The position numbers and the translations under genes are program-made. DNA of 64,000 nt, from NCBI GenBank assembly GCA_007570785.1, contig ML662442.1, forward strand, positions 29,092,031 to 29,156,030, read 5' to 3'. Source of the stretch: Antilocapra americana (Eukaryota > Chordata > Mammalia > Artiodactyla > Antilocapridae). A model generated the notes under the pieces. That model was given only the letters and a program-made list of their open reading frames with translations. It did no database searches and was not told where the DNA came from. Below, one piece after another: positions 1 to 11,987 of this stretch (position 1 is the stretch's first letter; every line of letters starts with the position of its first letter).

Positions 1-32
1 TAGGGAATTCCTCCCATTGACTAACTTTAAAT

Positions 33-58
33 TGTGTGTGTGTGTGTGTGTGTGTGTG
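33..58. repeat. (TG)n microsatellite
   Basis: About 13 TG units run directly into a GC-rich (CG/CA) edge and then into a reversed Bov-tA SINE. A dinucleotide tail of this kind is typical of the 3' end of Bov-tA copies, so it probably grew from the SINE tail. Confidence 0.9.
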
Positions 59-272
59 CGCGTGCGCACGCTCGCACTAAGTCGGACTCTTTGCGACCCT
101 ATGGACTGTAGGCCACCAGGCTCTTCTGTCCACAGGATTCTCCAGCAAGAATGCTCAAGTGGGTTACCACCCTCTCCTCCAGGGGATCTTCCTGACCCAG
201 GCATTGAACTTGTGACTCTTATGTCTCCTGCATTGGCAGGTGGGTTCTTTACAACTAGCCACCTAGGAAGCC
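59..272 (-). mobile_element. Bov-tA SINE
   Basis: On the minus strand this reads as the tRNA-derived SINE: the 'ggcttcc' head, a degenerate B-box-like region, the conserved body (caggagaatcc, cctggtggcc) and the terminal 'agtcggac' type tail. The target-site duplication is not resolved because the tail merges with the TG repeat. Confidence 0.85.
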
Positions 273-282
273 CTGATTTTAA

Positions 283-480
283 AGTGAAAGTAAGAGTCGC
301 TCAGTCGTGTCAGACTCTTTGTGACCCCATGAACTATATATACCATGGAATTTTCCAAGCCAGAATACTGGAGTGGGTAGCCTATTCCTTCTCCAGGGGA
401 CCTTCCCAACCCAGGGATCAAGCCCAGGTCTCACACAGAGTAGGTGGATTCTTGACCAGCTGAGCCACAAGGGAAGCCTC
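283..480 (-). mobile_element. Bov-tA SINE with target-site duplication
   Basis: A second reversed Bov-tA copy immediately follows the first. It is flanked by the direct repeat ctgattttaa at 273-282 and 481-490, which marks an independent insertion next to the older copy. The internal RNA polymerase III boxes are degenerate. Confidence 0.85.
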
Positions 481-708
481 CTGATTTTAAGTTATACTTA
501 ACAAAAAGTCAGAACTCTCAGAATTTTTTTTCCCTAAGAGACTTACTGAATCTCTTATGAAACTTCCTGAGATTCCAGATTCCTGTTACATAAAACTCAA
601 CAGAATCTTTCAAGAGTAGCTATGGGCATAAGCAGAGATGCTTTAGGCCTGAAGTTTGAAAGAATAAAAAATTAGTGTGGTAGTTTCTAAGAATGCCATT
701 CTGCACCT

Positions 709-1425
709 AGAGGAAAGTGAAAAAGTTGGCTTAAAGCTCAACATTCAGAAAACTAAGATCATGGCATCTGGTCCCATCTCTTCATGGCAAATAGATGGGG
801 AAACAGTGGAAACAGTGTCAGACTTTATTTTGGGGGCTCCAAAATCCCTGCAGATGGTGACTGCAGCCATGAAATTAAAAGACGCTTACTCCTTGGAAGG
901 GAAGTTATGACCAACCTAGACAGCATATTGAAAAGCAGAGACATTACTTTACCAACAAAGGTCTGTCTAGTCCAGGCTATAGTTTTTCCAGTAGTCATAT
1001 ATGTATGTGAGAGTTGGACAGTGAAGAAAGCTGAGTGCCAAAGAACTGATGCTTTTGAACTGTGGTGCTGGAGAAGACTCTTGAGAGTCCCTTGGACTGC
1101 AAGGAGATCCAACCAGTCTGTCCTAAAGGAGATCCGTCCTGGGTGTTCATTGGAAGGACTGATGTTGAAGCTGAAACTCTAGTACTCGGGCCACCTCATG
1201 CAAAGACTTGACTCATTGGAAAAGACCCTGATGCTGGGAAGGACTGGGGGCAGGAGGAGAAGGGGACGACAGAGGATGAGATAGCTGGATGACATCACGG
1301 ACTTGATGGACATGGGTTTGGGTGGACTCCCGGAGTCGCTGATGGACAGGGAGGCCTGGTGTGCTGCAATTCATGGGGCCACATAGAGTCGGACACGACT
1401 GAGTGACTGAACGGAACTGAACTGA
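709..1425 (+). mobile_element. BovB (RTE) LINE, 5'-truncated
   Basis: This is the 3' part of BovB. It covers the C-terminal end of the reverse transcriptase reading frame, including the segment encoding DGDCSHEIKRR, through the characteristic end 'gacacgactgagtgactgaac'. The frame is broken: 677-910 and 784-1182 carry pieces in different frames. It is a dead copy, closest to the standard BovB 3' end of the five in the window. Confidence 0.92.
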
Positions 1426-1584
1426 TACAGAACCCATCAGTTAATTCCACCTTACACAGAACAAGCTGTAGGCTCACCTTAAATATGAATAGTGATGTTT
1501 CCAGGGAGAGAAGGAAACAGTAGCAATTCTTCACCTAGTGAATGATACAAAAATAGTGGAAAAGTTTAGCTGGGATGGCACACT

Positions 1585-1782
1585 GGGCTTCCCTTGTAGC
1601 TCAGTTGGTAAAAAAATCTACCTGTAATGCGGGAGAACTGAGTTTGTTCCCTGGGGTGGGAAGATCCCCTGGAGGAGGGAATGGCAACCCACTCCATTAT
1701 TCTTGCCTGGTGAATCCCCACGGACAGAGGAGCCTGGTGGGCTACAGTCCATGGGATCACAGAGAGCAACTAAGCACATACA
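1585..1782 (+). mobile_element. Bov-tA SINE
   Basis: Starts with gggcttccct and runs through 'gggaagatcccctggagg' to a decayed 'actaagcacatac' tail. The B-box region (gagtttgttccctgg) is diverged. No clear target-site duplication was found. Confidence 0.88.
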
Positions 1783-1929
1783 ACAGATGGAAAGATGATA
1801 GCATCCTCCCAAGCCCTGCTCTGGGAATGCTGAAATGGTTGTGATACCTTTTGTGAGTTGGTGGTTTTGATATGCAGGCCAGGGGGCTCAAGCCTTCTTT
1901 TGTAGACATATTTCCTAATATAATTCTGA

Positions 1930-2115
1930 CATCAGAATCAGGCAGACCTGGGTTTAAATCTCACTCAATTAGCTGCAAATATGAGGTCTCAGCCAGTTTA
2001 AACTTTCTGAGTCTCAGTTTCCTCATCTATGAAAGGGGGAACACAGCACCCATCTTGAAGGACTATTGTCAAAATTAACTGAGACATGGTTAGATGATAG
2101 ATAATTCTTGACACA
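1930..2115 (+). repeat. MIR SINE remnant
   Basis: Contains the MIR core signature 'gtctcagtttcctcatctat' followed by 'gaaagggggaacacagcacc' and a degenerate 'gactattgtcaaaatta' 3' part. It is an ancient, inactive mammalian SINE. Confidence 0.8.
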
Positions 2116-2289
2116 AAGAAAAAGATTCATTAAGGGACATCTATTTTTATCATTGTAATTATTATTTTATAAATGTGTTAATAGTCATAAAATAACTCCA
2201 TTTGCTCATGCTGACATTTTAACTCATTAAACCAGATTTTCAGAGGCAAAAGCTAACCTTTCAATTACCTCATCTGGCTCTTTATTTTT

Positions 2290-2400
2290 CAAATTAAGAA
2301 AATGTAGCCCAGAAGAGTTAAAAATTCTCCATAGTCATCCAGGTAGTTGATGGAAGAACAGAATAAGAACTCAAGGTCTCTATTGTTCTTTCTATGCCTG
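2290..2400 (-). repeat. MIR-like fragment
   Basis: The stretch resembles the reverse complement of MIR ('cccagaagagttaaaaattc', a decayed form of the cagagaggttaagtaactt pattern, then 'gaactcaaggtct'). Divergence is high and the assignment is moderate. Confidence 0.5.
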
Positions 2401-3592
2401 GTTTTTTGCCTCTTATTCTACAAGATAAATTGACTTTTAATGTATCTTTTCACACTTAGAAATCATGAATTTTGTAAATAAAATAAATCTGGGACCCCCA
2501 CGTGGCTTAGGCACTACTCAAAGTCACATTCAAAACAGCAACTAAGAGTAATTTAAAAGAAATTGCAGTCTTTACTTGCATATAATACAATTTTAGTGGT
2601 TTAATTTATAACCCACAGCAACAGTAAAAAAAAAAAATCATTTTTTTCTTCTCTTTCACCCTTTTGCATTACAGCTACTCTTTATTGTCTCACCCACCAA
2701 TCCAGAAAAACTTTCAATGCTATTACTAAAATTCTACAGACACTCTGCTTTTCTGTTTTACCTCTCTATTTCACTTCCTCATTTGCTCTATCTCATTTAA
2801 CATCACTTCCAGAACTGGAAGAGACCAAAAGAACCTCAGTTCTCATCCCTACCTGAGCACTAACAGCTCTGTGGTGGTCAGAAGCACCCTTTACACTGTG
2901 CTTTCCTGGTACATCCTCACTACCCACTTCCTTTTGATATGACTGTCTTTCTCCTAAGATATTCCTTATAAGGACTTTGGGTGAACCGTTCACCTCATCA
3001 CAATTTCAAATTTTAACTGTTACATAAAACTAGAAGTTTCATCTCGTGTTCCTAAAAAAATATGGTTCAAATTTAGTAACTAGAAAACTAAACATTTTGT
3101 GCTCTTTGAGCCTCTAGCAATAGAGTGCAATTACCCACATACCACTGATGAAAGAAAAGCTCTGAAAGGGTAGTCATCTTGGTTGAATTTACTTCTTTGG
3201 AAGAAATCCAGGAGAACCAGTGTAGGAGGAAGGCAGCCACTTAGGTAAATGGATCAAATTGTCAGTCAGTGGGCTTATCACTGCTGCAGCTACCTCATCC
3301 CTATGTCACTTACAATACTTTAAAAGCAGCACATATAAGCAATAAGCACATGAGTGTGTACATATGTGTATGTATATCAATAAAAAAGAGAAATGCAAAC
3401 TCACAATAAATTGCAAAAGAATAGAAAAAGAATAAAACGATCCAAGGAAACTCCTTCTCTTTCAGTTAAAATCTAACAAGTTTGTCCATTGCCAGGCAAC
3501 TAGAGAATAAGATAGAGAGAAGCAGCTGGAGGATCTAGTCTCTTTGGTGGAGCCCTTTTTTATTTGTATACATAGATACTCATAGCATTTAT
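2401..3592. other. Unique AT-rich DNA, no gene seen
   Basis: Short A/T homopolymers are present (for example around 2625-2645) but no coding frame, RNA gene or repeat family that I recognise. Confidence 0.5.
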
Positions 3593-3602
3593 AGGGTCTG
3601 TA

Positions 3603-3953
3603 TGCTCTGCTGTGCTTAGTCTCTCGGTCATGTCCGACTCTGCAGCCTCATGGACTACAGCTCACCAGGGGGATTCTGTCTGGGGAGCCTGTCCACAGGG
3701 ATTCTCCAGGCAAGGATACTAGAGTGAGTTGCCATGCCCTCCTCCAGGGGGTCTTCCCAAACCAGGGATTGAACCCATGTGTCTTGCATTGCAGGCGGAT
3801 TCTTTACCGTCTGAGCCACCAGGGAAGCTCATGAATACTGGAGCAGGTAGCCTAATCCTTCTCCAGGGGATCTTCCTGACCCAGGAATTGAACGGGGGTC
3901 TCCTGCATTGAAGGAGGATTCTTTACCAGCTGGGATACCAGGGAAGTCCCTAC
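3603..3953 (-). mobile_element. Bov-tA tandem (double-headed) SINE
   Basis: Read on the minus strand there are two tRNA-like heads in tandem. A first head and body reaches 'tccagtattcatg', then a second complete head and body follows. Imperfect direct repeats agggtctgta (3593-3602) and agggtctata (3954-3963) flank the whole pair. The pair therefore looks like one insertion of a dimeric element rather than two separate events. Confidence 0.8.
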
Positions 3954-3963
3954 AGGGTCTATA

Positions 3964-6350
3964 ATTTTACTTTGTGATAGGAGTTTTACCTTCCACTTCC
4001 ACTCTCAAAACTTAGAGCTTACAGCTCTCAGCCACATCCATGTGACTAACATGCACAACAGTATCCAGCCCTCTTTTATACCAACAAAGTTTTCAAAGTC
4101 CCATTTGTGTATTTGTGGAAAACAGGAAATATTAGTTAGAACACTTCGCATGGAGAGACTGATAAAGGATATGCTTTATAAATTTCATAAACAATTAAAC
4201 ACAGTTAGGAACATTACAATACACTTCAGTTTTCAAGCGGTTAAGTATACTGCACTTGAGGTGAACTTGATAAGTTACAATGCACAGTCTTACATTCCTT
4301 CACTTTTCACAAGCTTAATAAAAATTACAGCAACCCTGATGGATGGGCAGTTACTTGAACATTTACATATTTTCCACCTAAAATATTTACATTTACATTT
4401 ATACTAGCAAATGCACCAAATTACTTAGAAAAATCCATATGTTAGTTATTAACAATGTTCCTTTTACTTTATAAATATCCATTCCACTAAGTAACCATAT
4501 CTTTACTTAAGTGTCATATGCACATAATGACTAATGAAGAAAAATAATTTATTACGTATTTTTATAGCTTCTAAAAGGAGACAGAAGAACAGTGTCTAAC
4601 CAGGGGCCAGGGGGAGCGATGAGAGGAAAACTAAAAGAATGAAACTGATGCTAAGCCCTCTGACCTACTAATGGATTCTTGAAGAAAGACTTTGAGGAGA
4701 TTAATTCAAAAGCAAAATGAAGTGGAGCCCTGAGCTGTTACTTACTGAACACTCTCATTGTAGAGTAATGCAAGTTATTTTCTCAGTAAATATACTGCCA
4801 AAAGTCAAGATCACTAATATATATTCAACCATTCCTCGTGAACAATTTATAATTATTCAAGTATAGACTTCCTCCTCCTCCATGGCCTCTTCATTTACCT
4901 CCTTATTCGTCCTCTATTGTTCTGCTTCTTTATGAACACAGCTCACTAAAGCCTGAGGACAAAAATATCCTAATCAGGAGTAGTCATGGGATTATGAAGC
5001 CAAAGCAAGAAGGAAAACAAAATAAAAACCGCATTTCAACTGCCATGCTGACATCTTCATGCTGCTTAACCAAAGTGCTCAAAGAATGCATGTGATAGCT
5101 ATGTTATTTAAGTACTGCTATTGATAATCATCAAATTACTGATATGCATTAATAGACATAGGAATTACATGCTTGTGAATTCTGAGAATTTTATTTTTGA
5201 TGGTTTCTTTTTAACCTCACCCATGGATAAACTTTGGTAATAAAAAATGGATGAATAAACTATCCACAGTAAATCTACACTCATTTTATGCCCAAGTAAG
5301 AATGATGCCAAAACACTTCTAGTAATAAAAGCACAATTACATTTACTAAATCAAAAGCAAAATGATAATGAAGGAGAAATGGAGGTGAAATTGGTAATAA
5401 TAAATGTTCATAATAAGATAAAAACATGTAAATTCTCTGCAGTATAATACTAACAATAAAAATGAGGTTTACTATGTTCCAAGGGCAATGGTAAAGTAAC
5501 TTGTTACCAGCGTAATTCTCCTGCCCAAACAATTACAAACTGTAAATGAAGTATAAAATGGAACTGTGGAAAGGCACTGGAGAGTCACAAAACAGCATAT
5601 TGAAACTGGAGGGGATTCAACTCTTGAGAGAAAGGAACCCAAGTAGGTAAGATCACATTCGTTTGGCTTTTCCCTAAAGCCTTTCCCCAACCCAAATACC
5701 TAAATTCAGACCAAAAAGAAAGCTGCACTCTCATTTCCCTGAGAAGTCAAAGAACACATTTCATTCATACTTAGAGTCCCTGGAAATCGAGGAACCCATG
5801 ATGAGGAACACCAAAATCTGTGTAGAAACTCCTCTCAAATCCTTAGTTGATTGCAGAATAGCTCATAATGTAGAGGGGTGCAGGAGAGGCGAAGCTATCA
5901 ACTGAAAGTCTGAAAAAGCTTAGCAAAGATTTCCATAGCTTCCCATAGCAAGACAAACATTGCAGTTCATATCTGGCCAAGTTACAGTGACTTTCCACTG
6001 AAACAAAAATGTATCATGACTTGAGAGTAAGTGCAAAATAAAAACAAAGACTTACCGAACAAAATGAAAGCCAAGCCTCCACCTTCCTAATTCCTCATTA
6101 CTTTAATAGCTGCCTACTAGAACAAAACCAACCTTGTTCAGAGAAAAACAATGGTGTCTAGAGTTGCAGAGTCTACAACATACCATTTGAAACAGAATAG
6201 AATGAAGAAATTGGTAAAAATGAGAGACAAAGAACTTAATATGGTTAGAACGATTTCTTCCACTTTATTCTATTTCAAGATCAACTACACTAGAGACTAT
6301 GTCTTTCCATATAACCTTTAGAAAAGTTTGTATATGTCTATAAGAAACTA
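3964..6350. other. Unique AT-rich DNA, no gene seen
   Basis: I see no repeat family that I can name and no coding frame with protein-like composition. The frame at 4042-4407 (121 codons) has no recognisable domain and no coding context. Confidence 0.5.
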
Positions 6351-6354
6351 TGCT

Positions 6355-9300
6355 TAGACTTTGATAGGAATCTCATTAACCCTATAATTAATTTGGTGAA
6401 AAGTAACATCATTATAATGTTGAGTCTTCCAGTCTATGGACATAATGCATCTTTCCATTTATTTAGGTTGTCTTCAATTTTTTTCATGAATATTTTGTAA
6501 TTTTTAGCATATGGAATCTACATATATTTTATTAAGTTTTATGTCACATGTTGCAGTTTCTTTGGGGTGATTGTAAATGGCATTGTATTTTAAATTTGGT
6601 TTCCACACAGCCAATTTTAGTATGTAGAAATGTGATTAATTCATTGTATCTTGTGAAATTGATTAACTAACTGATTAAATATAGGGGACTTTATGTTGAT
6701 TCATTGATTTTCTACATAGACAATTATGTCATCTACAAGTATAGGCAAATTTATTTCTTCCTCTCTGTTCTGTAAGCCTTTGATTTCTTCTTGCCTTGTT
6801 GTAGTAGCTAGAATTATTGATATTATGTTGAAATAAAAGTGATAAAGGCAGACATCTTTGCCTTGCTCCTGATCTTAGAGGGAAAATATTCAGTGTTTCT
6901 GCATTAAATACAACGCTAGCTATAGATAGTTTATAGACACCTCTATCAGTTTAAGGAAGTTCCCCTTTATTTCTAGCTTGCTGAGAGTCTTTGTCATGAA
7001 TATTTGTTGGGTACTGTCAAATATTTTTCTTTATCATTTGATATATTCATATGATCTGTCACTTGTAGCCTACTGATAGTGTAGATTAAATTGATTGATT
7101 TTTAAAAGTTGAACTACTCTTGTATTCCTAGAATAAATCTACTTGTTTATGGTTTATAATTCTTTTGATGTGTTGTTGGATTACATTTGCTAATATTTTG
7201 TTAAGGATTCTTATGTCTAAATTTATGGAATATATTGTATCTGTAGTTTTCTTTTTTTGGTGCGGTTGTTATCTGATTTTGTGGTCAAGCTTCTACTAGC
7301 GTCATAAAATGAGTGAAAATATTTCTCTCCCTTTCTTTTTCCAGGGGTAAATTGTGTGAAAAATGGTGTCAAATATTTAAAACTTTTATAGACTTCTCCA
7401 GTCTTTTTCAAGAGATTTTAGTAACAAATTTAATTTCTTTAATGATGATTATATGACCATTCAGTTTATTTCATCTTACTTAAAGCTTGTAATGTATAGT
7501 GTTTGAAAATTTTTTGGTCTATTTCTTATAAGTTGTTGAATTTGTGAAAATAAAACCATTATAGTAATATCTGGTTATCCACTTAAATGTCTGCAGAATC
7601 TGTCATTGTATCACATATTTTACTCCTGATATACAGAGTTTTTGTTAGTCTTGCTAAAAAAATTATCAATTATGCTGTTTTTAAAGAAACATCTTGAAAA
7701 ATGTTATGCCACTGTCTTTTGGCCTTCATAGTATCAGATGAGAAATCCACTGTTTCCCTGTAAGTAATATGTTAGTCTCTCAGGCTGTTTTCAAAACTGT
7801 TTAATGTCTTTCATTTTCTGCGTTTATCCAATTTGAGTTTCACTCAGCTTCTTGTATCCATAAGTCTTTTACTAAATTTGGGAAATGTCAGCCTTTATTT
7901 CTTCAGCTAATTTTTCAGGTTCAATTTCTATTCTCTTTCTGAGTATCTTATGATAACCTGTTAGCTTCACTGTTAGTTTGTTATTCATTTATTGTCCCTG
8001 ACATTCTGTTGATGTTGTTCTTATTGTCAGTCTATTGTCTCTCTATCGTTCAGACTGGGTAATTTCTACTGATGTGCACTTAGGTTCCATGATTCTACCC
8101 TCTGTCATCTCCCCTCTTCTATTAAGGTGACCCAGTGAGTTTTTTTATTTGGTTATTATATTTGTCAGTTATATAATTTTCTTTGGTTCCTTCTCATAAT
8201 TGCCCTTTCTTATCTAGACATTTCTTTTCATTTTCATTAAAAATTCATAACTGCTTGTTGAAGCATTTTTCTTATGGCTGTTTAAAATCTTTGTTCAATA
8301 ATTCCAACATCTGATTGATTTCAGTGTAGGTTCTACAGATTTTCGTTTCTCATTCATGTTATTTTCTTGGTTACTGGTATGATAAGTATTTTTCTGTTAT
8401 GCATGCGTGCATGCTAAGTCACTTCAGTCATGTCAGACGCTTTGCAACCCTGTGGACTATAGCTCACAAGGATCCTCTGTCCATGGGATATTCCAGGCAA
8501 GAATACTGGGGTTGGGCTGCCATGCCTTCCACCAGGGGATCTTCCCGACCCAGAGATGGAACCTGTTTCCTGTATTGGCAAGCAGATTCTTTACCACCAG
8601 CACCACGTGAGAAGCCCTAATTTTCTGTTATATCCTAGACACTTTGCATATCATACAAAATGCAAAAACCTTATGAATCGTTTTTCAGCAGGGAGTCTCC
8701 CTTTTCAGGTATAGTGTGAGGGTTGAATGGGTGTGTATGATAGACTTCCCTCTGGGTCCTGTCAGCATCATGCCAGCAAAAGCGTAGAGCTGACTCACAC
8801 TGCCATGCTGCTCTGAATGAGGCTTTAAGATCACCGCCCCTCTGGGCTCCGCTGTCACTAAGCACAGAGTAAACGGAGGCCTGACTCACACGTCCCTGTG
8901 GTCACGGGGTGGGGGTCAGACACTCAGCTCTCTGCAGGTGCCCACTGACACTACAGGAGGAAATGAGAGCAGAGTGCCAACTGGCACTGCCTGCCACCAC
9001 CTCCTTTTACCTCATAATGCCAGGTGGGGGTGGAGGCTCAGCTCCCCACCAGGACAAGAGATGGCACTTCACACTACCTCAGTAAGCCTCATTGCTGAGT
9101 AGGGTTCAGCTCAATCACCAGACCCTGCCAACACTACCCTGAGAGGGGGCATCAGTGTCATCTGCTTCCACCAGGTGAGAAAAGTAAGAGCCACTTCCCA
9201 CAGCCTCCCTGATCCCACCCTAACAGGAAAGTCAAAGGGTTGCCTACTTCTGCCCGATGGGGAATAGAAGATCAACTACTCCCTCCATCTTACCAATTAT

Positions 9301-9660
9301 ACACCGGCAGGGGAATCAGAGAGCTGCTGCCTGCTTCTGCTGGGCAGAGATGGAAGAACAGCTTCCAGCTGGGCCTCACCAACAGCTCACTGTGGGGGAA
9401 TCAGAGTGTCTGCCGACTTCCTCAGGGCACAGTGTAGGGAGTGATGGTGGAACTGTGAGAGGCAGAAGGGGATTTTCTAGTCACTACTGTGTCATTCCTA
9501 AAATGCTGAAGTCCGTGGTTGCCGACCTTATTTCCACCTTTCGGTTTTCCTGTGCTTGATATTGTATTATAGCCAGAGTTTTTTTAGCTCTAAGAAGAAA
9601 AATCTGGGAGGAGTGACAGTCTTCCTCATTTCGGGTAATACAGAAATACTCCATTATGGC
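6355..9660 (-). mobile_element. Old L1 LINE remnant (ORF2 to 5' region)
   Basis: On the minus strand the stretch 6355-7700 matches the reverse-transcriptase part of L1 ORF2. It aligns by eye with the young L1 at about 20.8-21.7 kb, for example 'tgataggaatctcattaa' against 'tgataggaattgcattga'. The 7700-8400 segment resembles ORF1/5' L1 sequence, and the GC-richer 8720-9560 part resembles an old L1 5' UTR. Many stops and indels make it long dead. A Bov-tA copy interrupts it at 8401-8620. Confidence 0.72.
8401..8620 (-). mobile_element. Bov-tA SINE with target-site duplication
   Basis: Reversed Bov-tA flanked by the perfect 11-bp repeat ttttctgttat at 8390-8400 and 8621-8631. It split an already resident old L1. 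Confidence 0.92.
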
Positions 9661-9684
9661 AGAGCCAGGAGCATGCCCTTCAAT

Positions 9685-9718
<34 letters not shown>

Positions 9719-9719
9719 C
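9685..9719. repeat. (TA)n(TG)n microsatellite
   Basis: About seven TA units pass into about ten TG units. It lies close to the boundary between two old L1 remnants. Confidence 0.9.
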
Positions 9720-9802
9720 ATTATTGAGGATTAATTAATATAACCATAAAACTCACCTCACTCATTTAAGACACATAATTAATGGGTTTTAGTATATTTA
9801 TA

Positions 9803-10022
9803 TGGCTTCCCCAGTGGCTTAGTGGTAAAGAATCCGCCTGCCATCCAGGAGCTGCAGGAGATGTGAGTCCGATCCTTGGGTCAGAAGGATCTCCCGGAGG
9901 AGGGCATGGCAACTCACTCCAGTATTCTTGCCTGGAGAGTTCCATGGACAGAGTAGCCTGGTGGGCTACAGTCCCTGGGATCTCAAAGAGCTGGACAGGA
10001 ACTGAAGCAACTTAGCATGCGC
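9803..10022 (+). mobile_element. Bov-tA SINE with target-site duplication
   Basis: Complete plus-strand Bov-tA between perfect 12-bp repeats agtatatttata at 9791-9802 and 10023-10034. The tail ends in 'gcatgcgc'. It is inserted in the old L1 3' UTR. Confidence 0.93.
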
Positions 10023-10702
10023 AGTATATTTATAGAGGTGGACAACTATCACCACAATCAACTTTAGGACATTTTCATCACCCCCCAAAAAATCCTATAT
10101 GCACTAGCAATAACTCTTCATTTCTCCCCAATCTCTCCAGCCCCAGGGAACAACTAATCTTCTTTCTGTCTAAATGTTTGTCTATTCCATTTCATATTAA
10201 TGGAATAATATAAAGTGAGTCTTTAGTGATTGACTTTTTCACTTAAGGTAATGTTTACAAGGTTTACCCATGGTGTAGTGTGTATCAGTACTTCGTTCCC
10301 TTTTATATCTAAATAATACCACATGGTTTGGATATACTACATTATGCTTATCCAAAAACTCATCAGTTGAAAGACTTTTGGCTTGTTTCTATTTGGGAGC
10401 TATCATTTTAAAAGCTACTATGTATATTTGTGCATAGATTTTCATTTCTCTTGGGTGTACACCTAGAAGTAGGTTTGCTGAGTCTTTATCATAACTCTAT
10501 ATTTATTCTTTTGAGAAACTGCCAAATTGCTTTTCAGAGTGGCTGCACCATTTTACATACCCATCAGTGTTATGTGAAAGTTCTGATTTCTCTACATTTG
10601 CTCTAACATTTTTTATTATCTGTCTTTTTTAGTGTAGTCATCTACAGGTGCAGGTATGGTCATCTGCAGGTATGGTTCTGATATTCATCTCCTTAGTGAC
10701 TA

Positions 10703-11222
10703 TGTCCACTGAAAAATACTGCACAACCTAAAACTTGAGAATTCTGTTTTATTTGGTGGGACAAAACTGAGGACTTAAACCCAGGATGCAGCCTCTCAGA
10801 GAGCTCAGAGGAACTGCTCCAAAGATGTATGAGAAGAGCCAAGATATACAGGAGCTTTTGCAACAAAGATCAGGGATTGGAACTTCAAAAGATTACTGTT
10901 GATTAAAGAAAGACAGGTATCTAAAGTTGAGGATTTTAACACTAGTTTATATATAGGAAGATGTAAGAGTTGAAAACTTTCCTTGGATCTGCACCTTAGC
11001 TATCTAGGGCCAGTATTCTGTTTTTTTCCCACCTGGAGTCCCCTCAGGGTGTACCACTCAAGGCAGCAGCAGTGGCTGGGGGCGTGGCAGCTGGCAGCTG
11101 GCATCCAGCTTGTCTTCATCTTTAATTCCCTCAGGGCTCATTATCAGGGGCAGTAATGTGAAAAATTGATAGCTGTGACACCTTTTGTTTACTGATATGG
11201 CAGGCAACATTTTTCATTCACA
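10703..11222 (-). mobile_element. Solo LTR-like insert (TG...CA) in old L1
   Basis: A 520-bp block interrupts continuous old L1 sequence. It begins TG and ends CA, as retroviral LTRs do, and has a 4-bp repeat (acta) at 10699-10702 and 11223-11226. L1 homology resumes exactly after it. An AATAAA signal occurs on the minus strand near 10755, close to the lower-coordinate end, which fits a minus-strand LTR with its poly(A) signal near the 3' end. No gag, pol or env sequence accompanies it. The family was not identified; the 4-bp duplication would fit a class I endogenous retrovirus. Confidence 0.62.
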
Positions 11223-11705
11223 ACTAGTAATATTGAGAATATTTTTATATGTTTATCTGCAATGTGTATATCTTCTTTGGAGAGATGTCTCTTCAGATCC
11301 TTTGTCCATTTTTTTAATGGGGTTAAATTGCCTTTTTATAATTGAACTGTAAGACTCTTTATACATTCTACAGGCAAGTTTCTGATCATATATATATTGA
11401 TATATATGATACATGCTTCCATGAGTTCTCCTTTTACTTTCTTAAGAGTATCCTTTGAACCACAAAGGTTTTTAACTTTGATGAAGTCCAACCTGAATTC
11501 AGTATTTAAAAATCAGGTAGAATTGCGATGGATATTGTTTTTCTTCAGTATATATACACTCTATATTTGCTGGTCTGTCTTTATTTGTGTTATTTATTGA
11601 GTAGATACCTAGGAAAATTTAAGACATCCTGTAAAATTTTCCTGGGCCACCTTTTAAGCTCATTAAAGAACACTTATTGGGGATAAAGCTTACATGATTA
11701 TTAAA

Positions 11706-11868
11706 GAGACCCTGGTTCCATTCCTGGGTTGGGAAGATCCATTGGAGAAGGGAATGGCTACCCACTCCAGTATTCTGGCCTGGAGAATTCCATGGACTGT
11801 ATAGTCCACGGGGTTGCAAGGAGTCAGACATGACTGAGAAACTTTCATTTCACTTCACTTTCATCTTA
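11706..11868 (+). mobile_element. Bov-tA SINE, 5'-truncated
   Basis: Starts within the B-box region ('ggttccattcctgggttggg') and continues to a full Bov-tA 3' end with 'cacttcactttc'. The tRNA-like head is missing or unrecognisable. Confidence 0.85.
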
Positions 11869-11987
11869 ACAGTTTTAGGAATATCTCCAAATATCTATAA
11901 AATTTTTGGTTCATGTATATGATTGTGTCATGAATGTAAAATTCAGCTGTCATATGTGGCACAGGAGAAAAAAAGGTAGAAAGACGT

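Larger units (their letters stand above)
9725..11625 (-). mobile_element. Old L1 LINE remnant (3' UTR and ORF2 end)
   Basis: The minus strand carries an old L1 3' UTR (9725-10300), then the C-terminal part of ORF2 (about 10330-10700 and 11223-11625). Recognisable pieces include 'gaatatttttatatgtttat' and 'tatatcttctttggagaga', which match the younger L1 at about 19.9-20.0 kb. It is interrupted by a Bov-tA SINE and by a 520-bp LTR-like insert. Confidence 0.72.
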
